This document shows, piece after piece, positions 7,853-17,232 of a DNA stretch of 64,000 bases (its first letter is position 1; the number at the start of each line of letters is the position of its first letter). The translations under genes and the position numbers were made by a program. The DNA is from Paraburkholderia sp. PGU19 (GTDB lineage Bacteria > Pseudomonadota > Gammaproteobacteria > Burkholderiales > Burkholderiaceae): positions 1-64,000 of the forward strand of contig NZ_AP023180.1 of the NCBI RefSeq assembly GCF_013426915.1. The letters are read 5' to 3'. The notes below the pieces were generated by a model. That model was given only the letters and a program-made list of their open reading frames with translations, made no database searches and had not been told where the DNA came from.

Positions 7853-9025
7853 TTAGAACTTGTGACGCATGCCGACGCGGAACGCCAGCTGGTTTTGCGA
7901 GCCCGAACCCGACGTGCTGAAGTACGACGTCGACGAACCGATCTGAGCCTGGATCGGCGCGCCCGAAGCCGTCTTGCCCGACGCGTCCTGATAGATCACC
8001 AGGCCGTAGACATCGGTGCGCTTCGACAGCGCGTAGTCGACGCTTGCATCCACCTGGTTGAAGTGGCCCGTCGTTGCGCCCGTCAGACGCGAGTACGTGT
8101 AGCCGAGACCCGTCGTGAACGCCGGCGTGAACGCATACTTCGCGCCGCCTTCGAAGTTGTTATACGTCGTCGATGCGCCCGTGATCGGCTCGAAGTGCGT
8201 GTTCGTCCACAGCGCGTAGAGCGTTGCCGGTCCGATGATGTAACGGCCGCCCAGACCGAACGTGCGCAGGTCGCGCACCGTGGTGGTCGTGGCGCTCGTC
8301 GTCACGTTGGCGATCGACGTCGAGAATGCCGGCACTGCCAGGCTCGGGAAACGGATGTCCGTGTACGCAGCGCCCAGGCCGATCGGGCCGTTCGCGTAGT
8401 TCACGCCGAAGCTGTAAGCGCGCGACGAGCCCGTCGTCGTGCCCACGGTCGGTGCGCCGCCGAATGCGCCAGCCTGATTCGAGAAGCCATACATCGCGCC
8501 GAACGTCAGGCCCGCGAAGTTCGCGCTGCTGAACTTCACTGCGTTGTTGATACGGCTCGACGTGAGCTGGTCGACGTCGTTGATGTGGTAAGCGTAGTTA
8601 CCAGCAACGGTCAGGCCACCCGTCGAATAGTTGCTGCCCAGATAGTCGGTCGTGAACGCGTATTGACGACCGAACGTCAGCGAGCCGATGCCGTCCTTCG
8701 ACAGACCCACGAACGCCTGACGGCCGAACAGCGCGCCGCCCTGGCCCGACGTGCCGTTGCCGCTGTTGAAGCCGCTTTCGAGCACGAACAGTGCCTTCAG
8801 GCCGCCGCCCAGGTCTTCCGTGCCGCGCAGGCCCCAACGGCTGCCTTGCGCCACGCCGTCGTCATACTTGAACAGCTTGTCGCTGCCGCCTGTTGCGTTC
8901 TTCGAGTGGTTCACATAGCTGATACCGGCATCAATGATGCCGTACAGCGTGACGCTGCTTTGTGCGTGTGCGGTACCTGCGAATGCCGAGGCGAGTAGAG
9001 CGGTGGTAAGTACTTTCTTGTTCAA
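7853..9025 (-). CDS. Gram-negative trimeric porin (OmpC-like)
   Basis: A 390-residue outer-membrane porin of the Burkholderia family. A cleavable signal peptide (MKK-like start, hydrophobic core, cut after GTAHA near residue 21) leads into QSSVTLYGIIDAG, the standard first strand. Gly-rich alternating strands follow, and the protein ends in RVGMRHKF; the terminal Phe is the outer-membrane assembly signal. It should form a 16-strand trimer that passes small polar solutes. Codon use is highly biased, as for an abundant protein. The gene stands alone, with a terminator downstream and about 280 bp of AT-rich leader upstream. Confidence 0.93.
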   Translation of the reverse strand: MNKKVLTTALLASAFAGTAHAQSSVTLYGIIDAGISYVNHSKNATGGSDKLFKYDDGVAQGSRWGLRGTEDLGGGLKALFVLESGFNSGNGTSGQGGALFGRQAFVGLSKDGIGSLTFGRQYAFTTDYLGSNYSTGGLTVAGNYAYHINDVDQLTSSRINNAVKFSSANFAGLTFGAMYGFSNQAGAFGGAPTVGTTTGSSRAYSFGVNYANGPIGLGAAYTDIRFPSLAVPAFSTSIANVTTSATTTTVRDLRTFGLGGRYIIGPATLYALWTNTHFEPITGASTTYNNFEGGAKYAFTPAFTTGLGYTYSRLTGATTGHFNQVDASVDYALSKRTDVYGLVIYQDASGKTASGAPIQAQIGSSTSYFSTSGSGSQNQLAFRVGMRHKF

Positions 9026-9304
9026 AACTTTCTCCAGATTGAAAAATGGCGATCGCGAGCCAGACTCTGCGGCCGGTCGCGCGACGGGCGCAAATGTAAC
9101 GAGGAGAGGAGTAAGGAATATGACAGCAAATGTTTTTGCTAAATATGTAGTACAAATACGACAAGACTTGCTTTGCGTACAAAAGGGTCGCGCGCAAATC
9201 TGTGCATATGCTTCATATTTACGATGACGCGAGGCGAGTCACGAGCAAGTTTGTTTAGTGGCAGGCACGAAACAAAAGCCGTTAGGCATCGGGCTGGAGC
9301 CAAA
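9026..9304. other. Leader region of the porin gene
   Basis: No gene seen. This AT-rich stretch is the upstream region of the porin on the minus strand. A short inverted repeat, AGCAAA (9125-9130) and TTTGCT (9135-9140), lies about 100 bp ahead of the start codon. No promoter hexamers could be assigned with confidence. Confidence 0.4.
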
Positions 9305-9305
9305 A

Positions 9306-9332
9306 AAATCGCCCGCATAAAGCGGGCGATTT
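9306..9332 (-). terminator. Terminator of the aspartoacylase-like gene
   Basis: AAATCGCCCGC (9306-9316) pairs with GCGGGCGATTT (9322-9332) across a 5-base loop. On the minus strand the stem is followed by a run of T. It lies 38 bp after the stop codon of the minus-strand hydrolase. Confidence 0.85.
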
Positions 9333-9369
9333 CATTCGATACGAGGCGGCGTGCAAGCCGCCATCGTCG

Positions 9370-10485
9370 TCAGGCTGATAGCAACTGTCCTGTGCGGAAC
9401 GCCTTCGCGCCCGCAATCCGCACGATCTCCATGCCCGCCTGCGCGAAGCGCGACAGATGCCGCGCATACATCACGCCTGCCACCGTCGACTTCAACGTAA
9501 TGACCTGATCGGTCAGCGGATCGATGATGTCGGCGATGGGCTCGCCGGCATCGATCCACTTGCCCACTTCCTGGCGATACACGACCACACCGCTGACGGG
9601 CGTCACGATCGGCTCGGTGCCGGCGAGCGGCGTCGCGGCGAATTCGAGCGGCGGCATCGGCGCGGCTTCGCCCGCGATCACGCCGCGATGCGTCAGATAT
9701 TCGATGATGCCTTGTGCGTCGTGCTCGGCGAATTCATACGACACGTCGCGCTGGCTGCGCAGTTCGACCGTCACCGAGATCGAGCCATTCGGAATCGGGA
9801 AACGGTCGCCGACGCGCGTGCGCAATTCCGACCAGCAGAAGCTGTGAATCTCATCAAACGGATTGCCGACGGAATCCACCGCGAGCAGCGAAGCCTTCGA
9901 ATCCAGATAGCGCGCAAGCGGCTCGACGTCGGGCCACAGGTCCGGGTTCGTATACAGATGCAGCGCCGCTTCCCAGTCGCAATGCAGATCGAGCACGACG
10001 TCCGCGTCGTACGAGAGCCGTTGCAAGCCCAGCCGCTGCGATTCGACTTCGGTGCGCGGCTTTTGCGCGTCGAGCGCTTCGCGCATGGCCTGACGGATGA
10101 TCGTGCGGTTCTGGTCGGCGTCCGTCGTCAGACGGCCTTCGATCACCGGTTCGATCAGGTCGAACAGGTTGTAGAAGTTGCGGTTGAAGTTCTGCGCGGT
10201 GTTGGTTTCGAAGCGGCCGGCGAGCAGCCCGAGCACATGCTGGTTCAGGCCGATGGGGTTCGCGACGGGCACGATCACGACTTCGCCGCGCAGCTTGCCT
10301 GCCGCTTCGAGCGCTTCGAGCTTGCGGCGCAGCGCCCACGACACCAGCATGCCGGGCAGTTCGTCAGCGTGCAGCGATGACTGGATATAGACCTTCTGTC
10401 CGCCGCTCGGACCGTAGTGGAAGCTCGTCAGGCTGCGAGCGGTGCCGAGGGTCGGGGAAATCAGCGGATGATTGAGGGTTTGCAT
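9370..10485 (-). CDS. Succinylglutamate desuccinylase/aspartoacylase-family hydrolase
   Basis: A 371-residue zinc hydrolase of the M14-like aspartoacylase group. Zinc ligands are His39 and Glu42 in LHADELPG and His168 in LDLHCDWE. The last about 90 residues (from TPVSGVVVYRQEVGKWIDAGEP) form a biotinyl/lipoyl-like beta-barrel seen in this subfamily. Such proteins deacylate N-acyl amino acids or related amides; the substrate cannot be read from sequence. The next gene upstream encodes a cationic-amino-acid-type binding protein on the same strand, but the terminator at 10673-10694 separates the two transcripts. Confidence 0.85.
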   Translation of the reverse strand: MQTLNHPLISPTLGTARSLTSFHYGPSGGQKVYIQSSLHADELPGMLVSWALRRKLEALEAAGKLRGEVVIVPVANPIGLNQHVLGLLAGRFETNTAQNFNRNFYNLFDLIEPVIEGRLTTDADQNRTIIRQAMREALDAQKPRTEVESQRLGLQRLSYDADVVLDLHCDWEAALHLYTNPDLWPDVEPLARYLDSKASLLAVDSVGNPFDEIHSFCWSELRTRVGDRFPIPNGSISVTVELRSQRDVSYEFAEHDAQGIIEYLTHRGVIAGEAAPMPPLEFAATPLAGTEPIVTPVSGVVVYRQEVGKWIDAGEPIADIIDPLTDQVITLKSTVAGVMYARHLSRFAQAGMEIVRIAGAKAFRTGQLLSA

Positions 10486-10672
10486 GTTTGGTGTGGCGCC
10501 GCCGGCGACGCGCGGGCGCCCTATAGTTGCAGAGATGTGACTTCGGATTGACTGCTGAAAACGGTGGCGCGCACAACGGCTGCGCCATGAATCGTTCGAT
10601 CTTAGCCCATTTGCGCAGCGCGGGCGACGCTGTGCCGCCGCATGGACTCGCCCGCATCGGCGTCAAAACAAA

Positions 10673-10694
10673 ACGGGCTCCGAATGGAGCCCGT
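10673..10694 (-). terminator. Terminator of the binding-protein gene
   Basis: ACGGGCTCC (10673-10681) pairs with GGAGCCCGT (10686-10694) over GAAT. On the minus strand the stem is followed by TTTTGTTTT. It lies 53 bp beyond the stop of the amino-acid binding protein. Confidence 0.85.
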
Positions 10695-10746
10695 CTGCAT
10701 ACCGGCGCGTCGCGCGGGTGAACCGCGCTACGCACTGCCGTGTCGA

Positions 10747-11529
10747 TCAGCCGCCGTACACGTCGAAGGTGAAGTACTTCTTCTCGATCTTCTTGTACGT
10801 GCCGTCCTTGATGATCTCGGCGATCGCCTTGTCGACGGCCGCCTTCAGGTCGGTGTCTTCCTTGCGCATGCCGATGCCTGCGCCTTCGCCGAGGATCTTC
10901 TTGTCTTCGAGATCCTTGCCGACGAACTGGAAGCCCGCGCCGCGCGGCGTCTTCAGGAAGCCGATGTCAGCCTGCACAGCGTCTTGCAGGGCTGCGTCCA
11001 GACGGCCCGAGATCAGGTCGGCATAGACCTGGTCCTGGTTCTGGTAAGGCACGACCTTCGCGCCCTTCGGTTCCCAGTAGGTCTTCGCGTACGTTTCCTG
11101 AATCGTGCCTTGCTCGACGCCAACCGACTTGCCCGACAGCGATTCCGCCGTCGGCAGGATGTTCGAGCCCTTCTTGGCCACGAGGCGCGTCGGCGTGTTG
11201 AACAGCTTCGACGAGAAGGCGATCTGTTCAGCGCGTTGCGGCGTCATCGACATCGACGACAGCACGCCGTCGAACTTCTTCGCCTTCAGTGCCGGGATCA
11301 TGCCGTCGAAGTCGTTTTCGACCCACACGCACTTCGCCTTCAGACGCGTGCAGATTTCATTGCCAAGGTCGATATCGAAGCCGACCAGCTTGCCGTCGGA
11401 ACCCTTCGATTCGAACGGCGGGTAGCTGGCGTCGACGCCGAAGCGGATGGTGGTCCAGTCTTTGGCGTGTGCGCCGATCGATACGGTGGCGAGCAGGGCA
11501 ACCGTCAAAGCCGCAAGCAGTTTCTTCAC
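10747..11529 (-). CDS. ABC transporter substrate-binding protein, amino-acid type
   Basis: A 260-residue periplasmic binding protein of the cluster that includes HisJ, ArgT and ArtJ. The signal peptide is residues 1-22 (cut after GAHA). The mature protein starts with DWTTIRFGVDASYPPFE, the family's first strand and ligand loop, followed by FDIDLGNEIC. It likely delivers lysine, arginine, ornithine or histidine to an inner-membrane permease. No permease or ATPase gene lies beside it, so it is an orphan here and must share a transporter encoded elsewhere. Confidence 0.9.
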   Translation of the reverse strand: MKKLLAALTVALLATVSIGAHAKDWTTIRFGVDASYPPFESKGSDGKLVGFDIDLGNEICTRLKAKCVWVENDFDGMIPALKAKKFDGVLSSMSMTPQRAEQIAFSSKLFNTPTRLVAKKGSNILPTAESLSGKSVGVEQGTIQETYAKTYWEPKGAKVVPYQNQDQVYADLISGRLDAALQDAVQADIGFLKTPRGAGFQFVGKDLEDKKILGEGAGIGMRKEDTDLKAAVDKAIAEIIKDGTYKKIEKKYFTFDVYGG

Positions 11530-11871
11530 TGATGTACTCCCGGGAGTGGTTCAAAGTGTCCCGCATGCGGTTGTGCCGCTGCGCGACGTTGCCCGGCCGT
11601 TGTGCCGGGCTTGTCTCTATTGGCCGCTGGCTGGGCAGCCAGCAACGCGCGCCAAGCTTAACAAATCAAAATATTTGCGGTGCTAGTGAAACACCGGATG
11701 GCACAGGAGTATTGCCTCTAACGCGCATTTTTATGATACAGGGCAGGAAGAGGGTAATGAAAGCAAAACGAAGGCAAGCGGGGCAGAGAAACAGGCGTTT
11801 GCCGCTCATGCGGCACTGCGGCAAACGCTTTTAGTTCAAGAGCTTGGATCAGCGGCGGACCCGGCTCGCGG
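11530..11871. other. Intergenic region between phnM end and the binding-protein start
   Basis: No gene seen. It holds the promoter region of the minus-strand binding-protein gene at its left side and the stem-loop at 11796-11829 at its right side. The middle (11650-11780) is AT-richer without recognisable motifs. Confidence 0.4.
11796..11829. terminator. Stem-loop after the phn operon
   Basis: GCGTTTGCCGC (11796-11806) and GCGGCAAACGC (11819-11829) form a perfect 11-bp stem with a 12-base loop. The better T run (TTTT) is on the plus strand, while on the minus strand, where phnM ends 43 bp earlier, a weaker CCTGTTTCT follows. It is likely the end of the C-P lyase transcript. Confidence 0.6.
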
Positions 11872-13005
11872 TCAAACGATCCGCTCGCCGCCGCGATAGG
11901 TCGCGCGCGGCACCGGCAATGCGTCGAGCATCGTGACGCGGACGAAGTCGGCGCGCAGCCCCGTCTCGATCGCGCCGCGGTCGTGCAGCCCCGCCGTGCG
12001 GGCCGGTTCCGCCGACACGGTCGCCATGGCGCGGGGCAAGGTCCAGCCGGCTTTCTCGACGAGTTCGAACGCAGCCGTCAACAGGCTGGACGGCACGTAA
12101 TCGGACGACAGGATGTCGAGCAGATTCGCCTTGGCCAGTTCCAGTGCCGACACGTTGCCCGAGTGCGAGCCGCCCCGCACGATGTTCGGCGCGCCCATGA
12201 TCGTCGCGATGCCGTGGCGGTGCGCGGCTTCGGCGGCGATGCGCGTGGTCGGGAATTCGGCGAGCACGATGCCTTCTTCGGCGGCCTGCTGCACGTGCTC
12301 GACGAGCGTGTCATCGTGGCTTGCGACGGGCACGCCCAACGCCTTGCAGCGCTCGACGATCTCGCGGCGGTGCGCATCCGCGAAACGTTGCTGTTCGTCT
12401 TCGAGCTCGACGAGCGTCGCGGCCATGTGCTCGTCCGTCATCTTGCCGTGGCGCTCCTGGAAGCGGCGCCATTGTTCGCGGTCGTGCCACTGGCGCTGGC
12501 CCGGCGTGTGATCCATCACCGACGCGAGACGCAGCAGCGGATGGTCCTTCAGCGTATCGAACAGTTCGACCACATCGGCCGTTGCGATTTCGCAGCGCAG
12601 ATGCAGGAAGTGCTCGGCGCGCAGCAGCTTGCGCCCGGAGAAACGCTGCAGCGCTTCGGCGCAGCGCGTTTGCGTGTCGGCGCGGCGCAAGCCGACGTTC
12701 GAGCGCGAGCCGATCGCGAGCGCGTCGAACACGGTCGTGATCCCTGCGGCGGCAACTTGCGCGTCGTGAATCACGAATGCGGCATCCGTATTCCATTCGA
12801 CGCCCGGCCGCGGCAACAGATGCTTCTCCAGATTGTCCGTGTGCAGCTCGATGAGGCCCGGCAGCAGATAGTCGCCCTCCCAGTCCTGCGCGCCCGCCGC
12901 CGACGTCGTGCCGCGCGCGACGTCGCGAATCACGCCGTCCTCGACGCGCACGACGCCTGTGAATACTTCGTCCCGCGTAACGACGCGGGCGTTCTTGATC
13001 AGCAT
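11872..13005 (-). CDS. phnM: PhnM, RPnTP hydrolase
   Basis: A 377-residue amidohydrolase-superfamily enzyme. In the C-P lyase pathway PhnM removes pyrophosphate from alpha-D-ribose-1-methylphosphonate-5-triphosphate. The metal motif is ELHTDNLEKH at residues 53-62, and later ligand stretches such as VASHDDT and MGAPNIVRGGSHSG are present. It is the last gene of phnGHIJKLM, 25 bp after phnL. Length and motifs match the family, and no break is visible. Confidence 0.95.
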   Translation of the reverse strand: MLIKNARVVTRDEVFTGVVRVEDGVIRDVARGTTSAAGAQDWEGDYLLPGLIELHTDNLEKHLLPRPGVEWNTDAAFVIHDAQVAAAGITTVFDALAIGSRSNVGLRRADTQTRCAEALQRFSGRKLLRAEHFLHLRCEIATADVVELFDTLKDHPLLRLASVMDHTPGQRQWHDREQWRRFQERHGKMTDEHMAATLVELEDEQQRFADAHRREIVERCKALGVPVASHDDTLVEHVQQAAEEGIVLAEFPTTRIAAEAAHRHGIATIMGAPNIVRGGSHSGNVSALELAKANLLDILSSDYVPSSLLTAAFELVEKAGWTLPRAMATVSAEPARTAGLHDRGAIETGLRADFVRVTMLDALPVPRATYRGGERIV

Positions 13006-13030
13006 GTCGATGCTCCGTATCGGATCGATA

Positions 13031-13801
13031 TCAGTGTAATGCCGTTGCGTGACGCAGCGGTGGCGTCAATGCCAGCCTGCGCGTGGCGACTTTCGCGCGC
13101 GTGTCTTCATCGTGGAAGATGCCGACGATCGCCGCGCCGCGCTCGCGCGCCTCGACGATCAGATCAGCGACAATGTCGCGATTCTCCGCATCGAGCGAAG
13201 CGGTCGGCTCATCCAGCAGCAACACGGGATGCCCTGCAATCAAACCGCGTGCGATATTCACGCGCTGCTGCTCGCCGCCCGAAAACGTCGCGGGCGCGAG
13301 CGGCCACAACCGTTCGGGCACGTTGAGGCGCGCGAGCAGCGCGGCGGCGCGCGCATGCGCTTCGTCTGCATCGACGCCGCGCGAGACGAGCGGCTCGGCG
13401 ACGAGATCGAGCGTGCTGACGCGCGGGATCACGCGCAGAAACTGGCTTACGTAACCGACCGCGCCGCGCCGCAAATGCAGCACGTCGCGCGGCTCGGCGC
13501 CCGTGATCGACAGATGTTTCGTTTCCTGCGAGTCGTCGCGAATTGCGATCGTGCCCGTGCTCGCCAGATAGTTGCCATACAGGCAGCGCAAGAACGTGCT
13601 CTTGCCCGCGCCCGACGGCCCGACCAGCACGACGCACTCGCCGCGTTCGACGTCGAGCGACACGCCCGCTAGCGCGTCGATCTGCACGCCGCCCTGGCCG
13701 TGCAGCGTGAAGGTCTTGCCGATACCGACGGCGCGCAGCATCAGCGCGTCGTTGTCGATGAACGATGTTTCGATTGACGTTGTCATCGCGTGAGACCTCA
13801 A
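13031..13801 (-). CDS. phnL: PhnL, ABC-type ATPase of the C-P lyase complex
   Basis: A 256-residue ATP-binding protein. Walker A is GPSGAGKST at residues 61-69, the signature is FSGGEQQR, and Walker B is VLLLDEPTASLD. PhnL associates with the PhnGHIJ core rather than with a membrane permease. The ATG at 13801 overlaps the phnK stop by 4 bp; an alternative ATG at 13786 would lose this coupling. About 15 extra residues precede the usual N-terminus, so either start is possible. Confidence 0.93.
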   Translation of the reverse strand: MRSHAMTTSIETSFIDNDALMLRAVGIGKTFTLHGQGGVQIDALAGVSLDVERGECVVLVGPSGAGKSTFLRCLYGNYLASTGTIAIRDDSQETKHLSITGAEPRDVLHLRRGAVGYVSQFLRVIPRVSTLDLVAEPLVSRGVDADEAHARAAALLARLNVPERLWPLAPATFSGGEQQRVNIARGLIAGHPVLLLDEPTASLDAENRDIVADLIVEARERGAAIVGIFHDEDTRAKVATRRLALTPPLRHATALH

Positions 13802-14568
13802 ACGGGAAGAACGGAGGAAACCAGCGTCTGCGTGTACGGATGCTGCGGATCGTCGAGCACCTGATCGGTGAGACCCGCTTCAACCACTTCGCCGCCTTGC
13901 ATCACCATCAGCCGGTGCGCGAGCAGACGCGCGACGCCGATATCGTGCGTGACGATCAGCACCGACAGATGCAGCGTCGACGTCAACGTGCGCAGCAGAT
14001 CGAGCAGACGCGCCTGCACCGATACATCGAGACCCGCGGTGGGCTCGTCCATGAATACGAGGCGCGGACCCGTGACGAGATTGCGCGCGATCTGCAGACG
14101 CTGCTGCATGCCGCCCGAAAACGCGGAAGGCAATTCGTCGATACGCGATGCGTCGAGTTCGACGCGCGACATCCATTGCGTGGCCGTGTCGCGAATCTTG
14201 CCGTAGTGGCGCGCGCCGACGGCCATCAACGGCTCGCCGATATTCGCGCCCGCCGACACGGCGTTGCGCAGGCCGTCGCGCGGATTCTGCTGCACGAAGC
14301 CCCACTCGGTGCGCATCAGCAGACGCTTGCGCGGCTCGGACAACGCGAGCAGATCGAGCGACTCACCGTGCGCGCTTGCATAGTGCAGCGTGCCGGAATC
14401 GGCGGCATTACGCAGCGCGAGCGTGTTCAGCAGCGTCGTTTTGCCCGAACCCGATTCGCCGACAATGCACAGCACTTCGCCCGGATACAGATCGAAGCTG
14501 ACGTTGCGGCAACCGTTGCGGCCGCCGTACTGTTTGGTGAGCGCGCGTGCGCTAAGAAGCGGCGTCAT
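13798..14568 (-). CDS. phnK: PhnK, ABC-type ATPase of the C-P lyase complex
   Basis: A 256-residue ATPase with Walker A GESGSGKT (37-44), signature FSGGMQQR and Walker B LVFMDEPTAGLD. It resembles oligopeptide-transporter ATPases and has the family's HPYTQTLVSSVLPV tail. In E. coli, PhnK docks onto the PhnGHIJ core next to PhnJ. It overlaps phnJ and phnL by 4 bp each, as expected for translational coupling within a complex. Confidence 0.95.
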   Translation of the reverse strand: MTPLLSARALTKQYGGRNGCRNVSFDLYPGEVLCIVGESGSGKTTLLNTLALRNAADSGTLHYASAHGESLDLLALSEPRKRLLMRTEWGFVQQNPRDGLRNAVSAGANIGEPLMAVGARHYGKIRDTATQWMSRVELDASRIDELPSAFSGGMQQRLQIARNLVTGPRLVFMDEPTAGLDVSVQARLLDLLRTLTSTLHLSVLIVTHDIGVARLLAHRLMVMQGGEVVEAGLTDQVLDDPQHPYTQTLVSSVLPV

Positions 14569-15473
14569 GCGCTTTCTCCTTCGTTGTTATCCGTGCCTTG
14601 CTGTTCGCGGCGGTCGTGGCAATAGTCGCTGTCCGAGCAGACGAACATGCGCTTGCCGGCATCGTCGACGATCATTTCGTCGAGAAAGCTTTCCGTCGAT
14701 CCACACAGCGCGCATGCATGCTCCCAGCGCTGCACTTCGAACGGATGGTCGTCGAAGTCGAGGCTTTTTACGGGCGTGTACGGCGGAATCGCGTGAATGC
14801 GCTGTTCGCGTCCTGCGCCGAACAGTTGCAGCGCGGCGTTCATGTGCATCTTCGGGTTGTCGTACTTCGGAATCGGCGACGGCGACGCGAGATAGCGTCC
14901 ATTGACAATCACTGGGTAGTCGTACGTCGTCGCGATACTGCCGTGATGCACAATGTCCTCGTACAGCTTGACGCTGATGAGGCCGTAATCCGCGAGCGCG
15001 TGCAGCTTCTTGCATTCGGCCGTGCGCGGCTCCAGCCGGTAGAGCGGCTCGGGCATCGGCACCTGATAGACGAGAATCTGTTTGTCCGTGAGCGGCGTTT
15101 CGGGGATGCGGTGACGCGTTTGCACGATGGTCGCTTCGCTGGTCTTGCGGGTGGTGTTGACGCCCGTAGTGCGCGCGAAGAAACGGCGAATGTTCACTGC
15201 GTTGGTCGTTTCGTCGGAGCCCTGGTCGATCACCTTCAGCGTATCGTCGCGCCCGATGATCGATGCCGTCACCTGAATGCCGCCCGTGCCCCAGCCATAC
15301 GGCAACGGCATTTCTCGCGAAGCGAACGGCACCTGGTAGCCCGGCACGGCCACGGCTTTCAACAGCGCGCGGCGGATCATGCGCTTGGTCTGTTCGTCGA
15401 GATACGCGAAGTTGTAGCCTTCGGCGGCGCTATCGTGCGCGGCGGTTTGCATCGTCGTGTCGGGCGCGTTCAT
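14565..15473 (-). CDS. phnJ: PhnJ, radical-SAM C-P lyase
   Basis: A 302-residue catalytic subunit that cleaves the carbon-phosphorus bond of ribose-1-alkylphosphonate 5-phosphate, releasing the alkane. Four cysteines near the C-terminus, Cys254, Cys257, Cys279 and Cys285, have the spacing (3, 22, 6) known for E. coli PhnJ, where the first three bind the 4Fe-4S cluster and the fourth is implicated in thiyl-radical chemistry. It overlaps phnI and phnK by 4 bp each. All catalytic residues are present, so the operon looks functional. Confidence 0.96.
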   Translation of the reverse strand: MNAPDTTMQTAAHDSAAEGYNFAYLDEQTKRMIRRALLKAVAVPGYQVPFASREMPLPYGWGTGGIQVTASIIGRDDTLKVIDQGSDETTNAVNIRRFFARTTGVNTTRKTSEATIVQTRHRIPETPLTDKQILVYQVPMPEPLYRLEPRTAECKKLHALADYGLISVKLYEDIVHHGSIATTYDYPVIVNGRYLASPSPIPKYDNPKMHMNAALQLFGAGREQRIHAIPPYTPVKSLDFDDHPFEVQRWEHACALCGSTESFLDEMIVDDAGKRMFVCSDSDYCHDRREQQGTDNNEGESA

Positions 15474-16585
15474 GCCGCTTGCTCCTGTTGGTCGCTGTCT
15501 TCGTCGCGTGCGGCGTGTTTCGCGCGCAGACGTCGCACGAGTTCGAGTTCGGACTGGAAGTCGACGTAGTGGGGCAACTTCAGATGCTGCACGAAGCCCG
15601 ACGCTTCGACGTTGTCGCTATGCGACAGCATGAATTCGACGTCCTGCGTCGGCGAGCCGATCGTTTCACCGAGTTCTTCGGCACGCAACGCACGATCGAC
15701 GAGTGCCATCGCCATCGCCTTGCGCTCCGAATGACCGAACGCGAGCCCGTAGCCTTGCGTGAAGGTTGGCGGCACATCGTTGCTGCCCGCGAACTGGTTG
15801 ATCATTTGACATTCGGTGACGTCGATTTCGCCGATCTCGACGGCAACGCCCAGTTCGTCGAGTTCCATTTCGACCGCGACCGTGCCGAAGCGGATCTCGC
15901 CCGCGAACGGATGCGAATGCGCGTAGCCGCGTTGCGTCGCATAGCCCATCGCGAGCAAGAAGCCTTCGTCGCCGCGCGCAAGGTTTTGCAGGCGCGTCGC
16001 GCGGCTGGCCGGAAACGACAGCGGCTCGCGCGACAGATCGCCTGGCTCGGGCGCGTCTACGGACACGCGCTCCTGTTCGATCAAGCCTTCCTTGTCGAGC
16101 AGCGAGACGACGCGCGGCATCGCTTCCTGCGCGTTGGTTTCAATGCGCTTCGTGTGCAGCGCACTTTCATCATCGCCTTCGGCCAGCAGCGTGAAATCGA
16201 GCAGACGTTGCGTATAGTCGTACGTCGCGCCTAGCATCTGTCCGCCGGGCACATCCTTGAAAGTCGCGGAGATGCGCCGTTCGATCCGCATGTCTTCCGT
16301 ATCGACGGGTTGTGTGTAGCCGAAACGCGGCAGCGTCGTGCGATACGCGCGCAACAGGAAGATCGCTTCGACGAGATCGCCCGCGGCCTGCTTGATCGCC
16401 AGCGCGGCAAGCTCTTCGTCATAGACGGAGCCTTCCGTCATCACGCGTGCGACGGCCAGGCGCAACTGCGTGCGAATCTGCGCGACGCTCAATTCGGCGA
16501 ACTGCGTGTCGCCGCGGCGCGCCTTGTCGAGCAGGCGCCACGATGCTTCGATCGCGCGCTCTCCACCTTTGACGGCAACGTACAT
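15470..16585 (-). CDS. phnI: PhnI, C-P lyase core subunit
   Basis: A 371-residue PhnI. With PhnG, PhnH and PhnL it transfers the phosphonate onto the ribose of a purine nucleoside triphosphate, and alone it acts as a nucleosidase. The family start MYVAVKGGERAI is at 16585, sharing one base with the phnH stop, although an open frame extends further upstream. Typical stretches such as GGQMLGATYDYTQRLLDF and GYATQRGYAHSHPF are present. The acidic tail (ARDEDSDQQEQ) is variable in the family. Confidence 0.95.
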   Translation of the reverse strand: MYVAVKGGERAIEASWRLLDKARRGDTQFAELSVAQIRTQLRLAVARVMTEGSVYDEELAALAIKQAAGDLVEAIFLLRAYRTTLPRFGYTQPVDTEDMRIERRISATFKDVPGGQMLGATYDYTQRLLDFTLLAEGDDESALHTKRIETNAQEAMPRVVSLLDKEGLIEQERVSVDAPEPGDLSREPLSFPASRATRLQNLARGDEGFLLAMGYATQRGYAHSHPFAGEIRFGTVAVEMELDELGVAVEIGEIDVTECQMINQFAGSNDVPPTFTQGYGLAFGHSERKAMAMALVDRALRAEELGETIGSPTQDVEFMLSHSDNVEASGFVQHLKLPHYVDFQSELELVRRLRAKHAARDEDSDQQEQAA

Positions 16586-17232
16586 TAGTTCAGCTCCACG
16601 TGGGTTGTGCGCGGCAGGCCGATCAGCGTGTCGCCGCAGACGAGATAACAGTCGATGCCGCACGGAAAGAGCGGCGCGAGTTCCGCGCGTTCGCGCCAGA
16701 AGCGCTCGGGCAGGCCAGCGGGCGCGATCGTCTGCGTGTGTTCGATGCCGGGGCCGCGCAGCACGACGGGCGAGCCTTGCGTCAACGAATCGACGCGCAC
16801 GATCAGCGTCACCGACTGCTCGGGCGTTTCCGGCTCGCCGAGCGCGAAGCACGACAGCGGCGGCAACGTGCTCGCGTCATGCACATAGGCGAACGCGGCG
16901 TCTTGCGGTTCGTCGACGAGCGGCGCGCCTGTATGAAAGCGCAATGCCGAACCGAGTACGGCATCGGGTTGCGCGAGCCAGACGGGCGTCGAGTAGTCGC
17001 ACAGCGCGAGCAGCGCGGCGAAAGCGGCGAGATCGGCGCGCGCGTGCGGCAACGTGTTGCGCGCGTCGCTGCGGGAGGCGGGCAAGACATTGTCGATTGT
17101 GCCGATCTTGCCCGGACGCGACAGCGCATCGAGCAGCGCGCGAAATACGGATTGCGTGTCGTGCACGGGATCGGCGAAGCCCGGCGTCAGCGTCGACAGC
17201 GCGATCTGCGGGGATTGAGCGGAAGTGTTCAT
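16585..17232 (-). CDS. phnH: PhnH, C-P lyase core subunit
   Basis: A 215-residue PhnH. It binds as a dimer within the PhnG2H2I2J2 core. The start at 17230-17232 overlaps the phnG stop by one base (TGATG), and the stop overlaps the phnI start by one base. Conserved stretches include PGFADPVHDTQSVFRALLDA near the N-terminus and PRTTHVE at the C-terminus. Confidence 0.93.
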   Translation of the reverse strand: MNTSAQSPQIALSTLTPGFADPVHDTQSVFRALLDALSRPGKIGTIDNVLPASRSDARNTLPHARADLAAFAALLALCDYSTPVWLAQPDAVLGSALRFHTGAPLVDEPQDAAFAYVHDASTLPPLSCFALGEPETPEQSVTLIVRVDSLTQGSPVVLRGPGIEHTQTIAPAGLPERFWRERAELAPLFPCGIDCYLVCGDTLIGLPRTTHVELN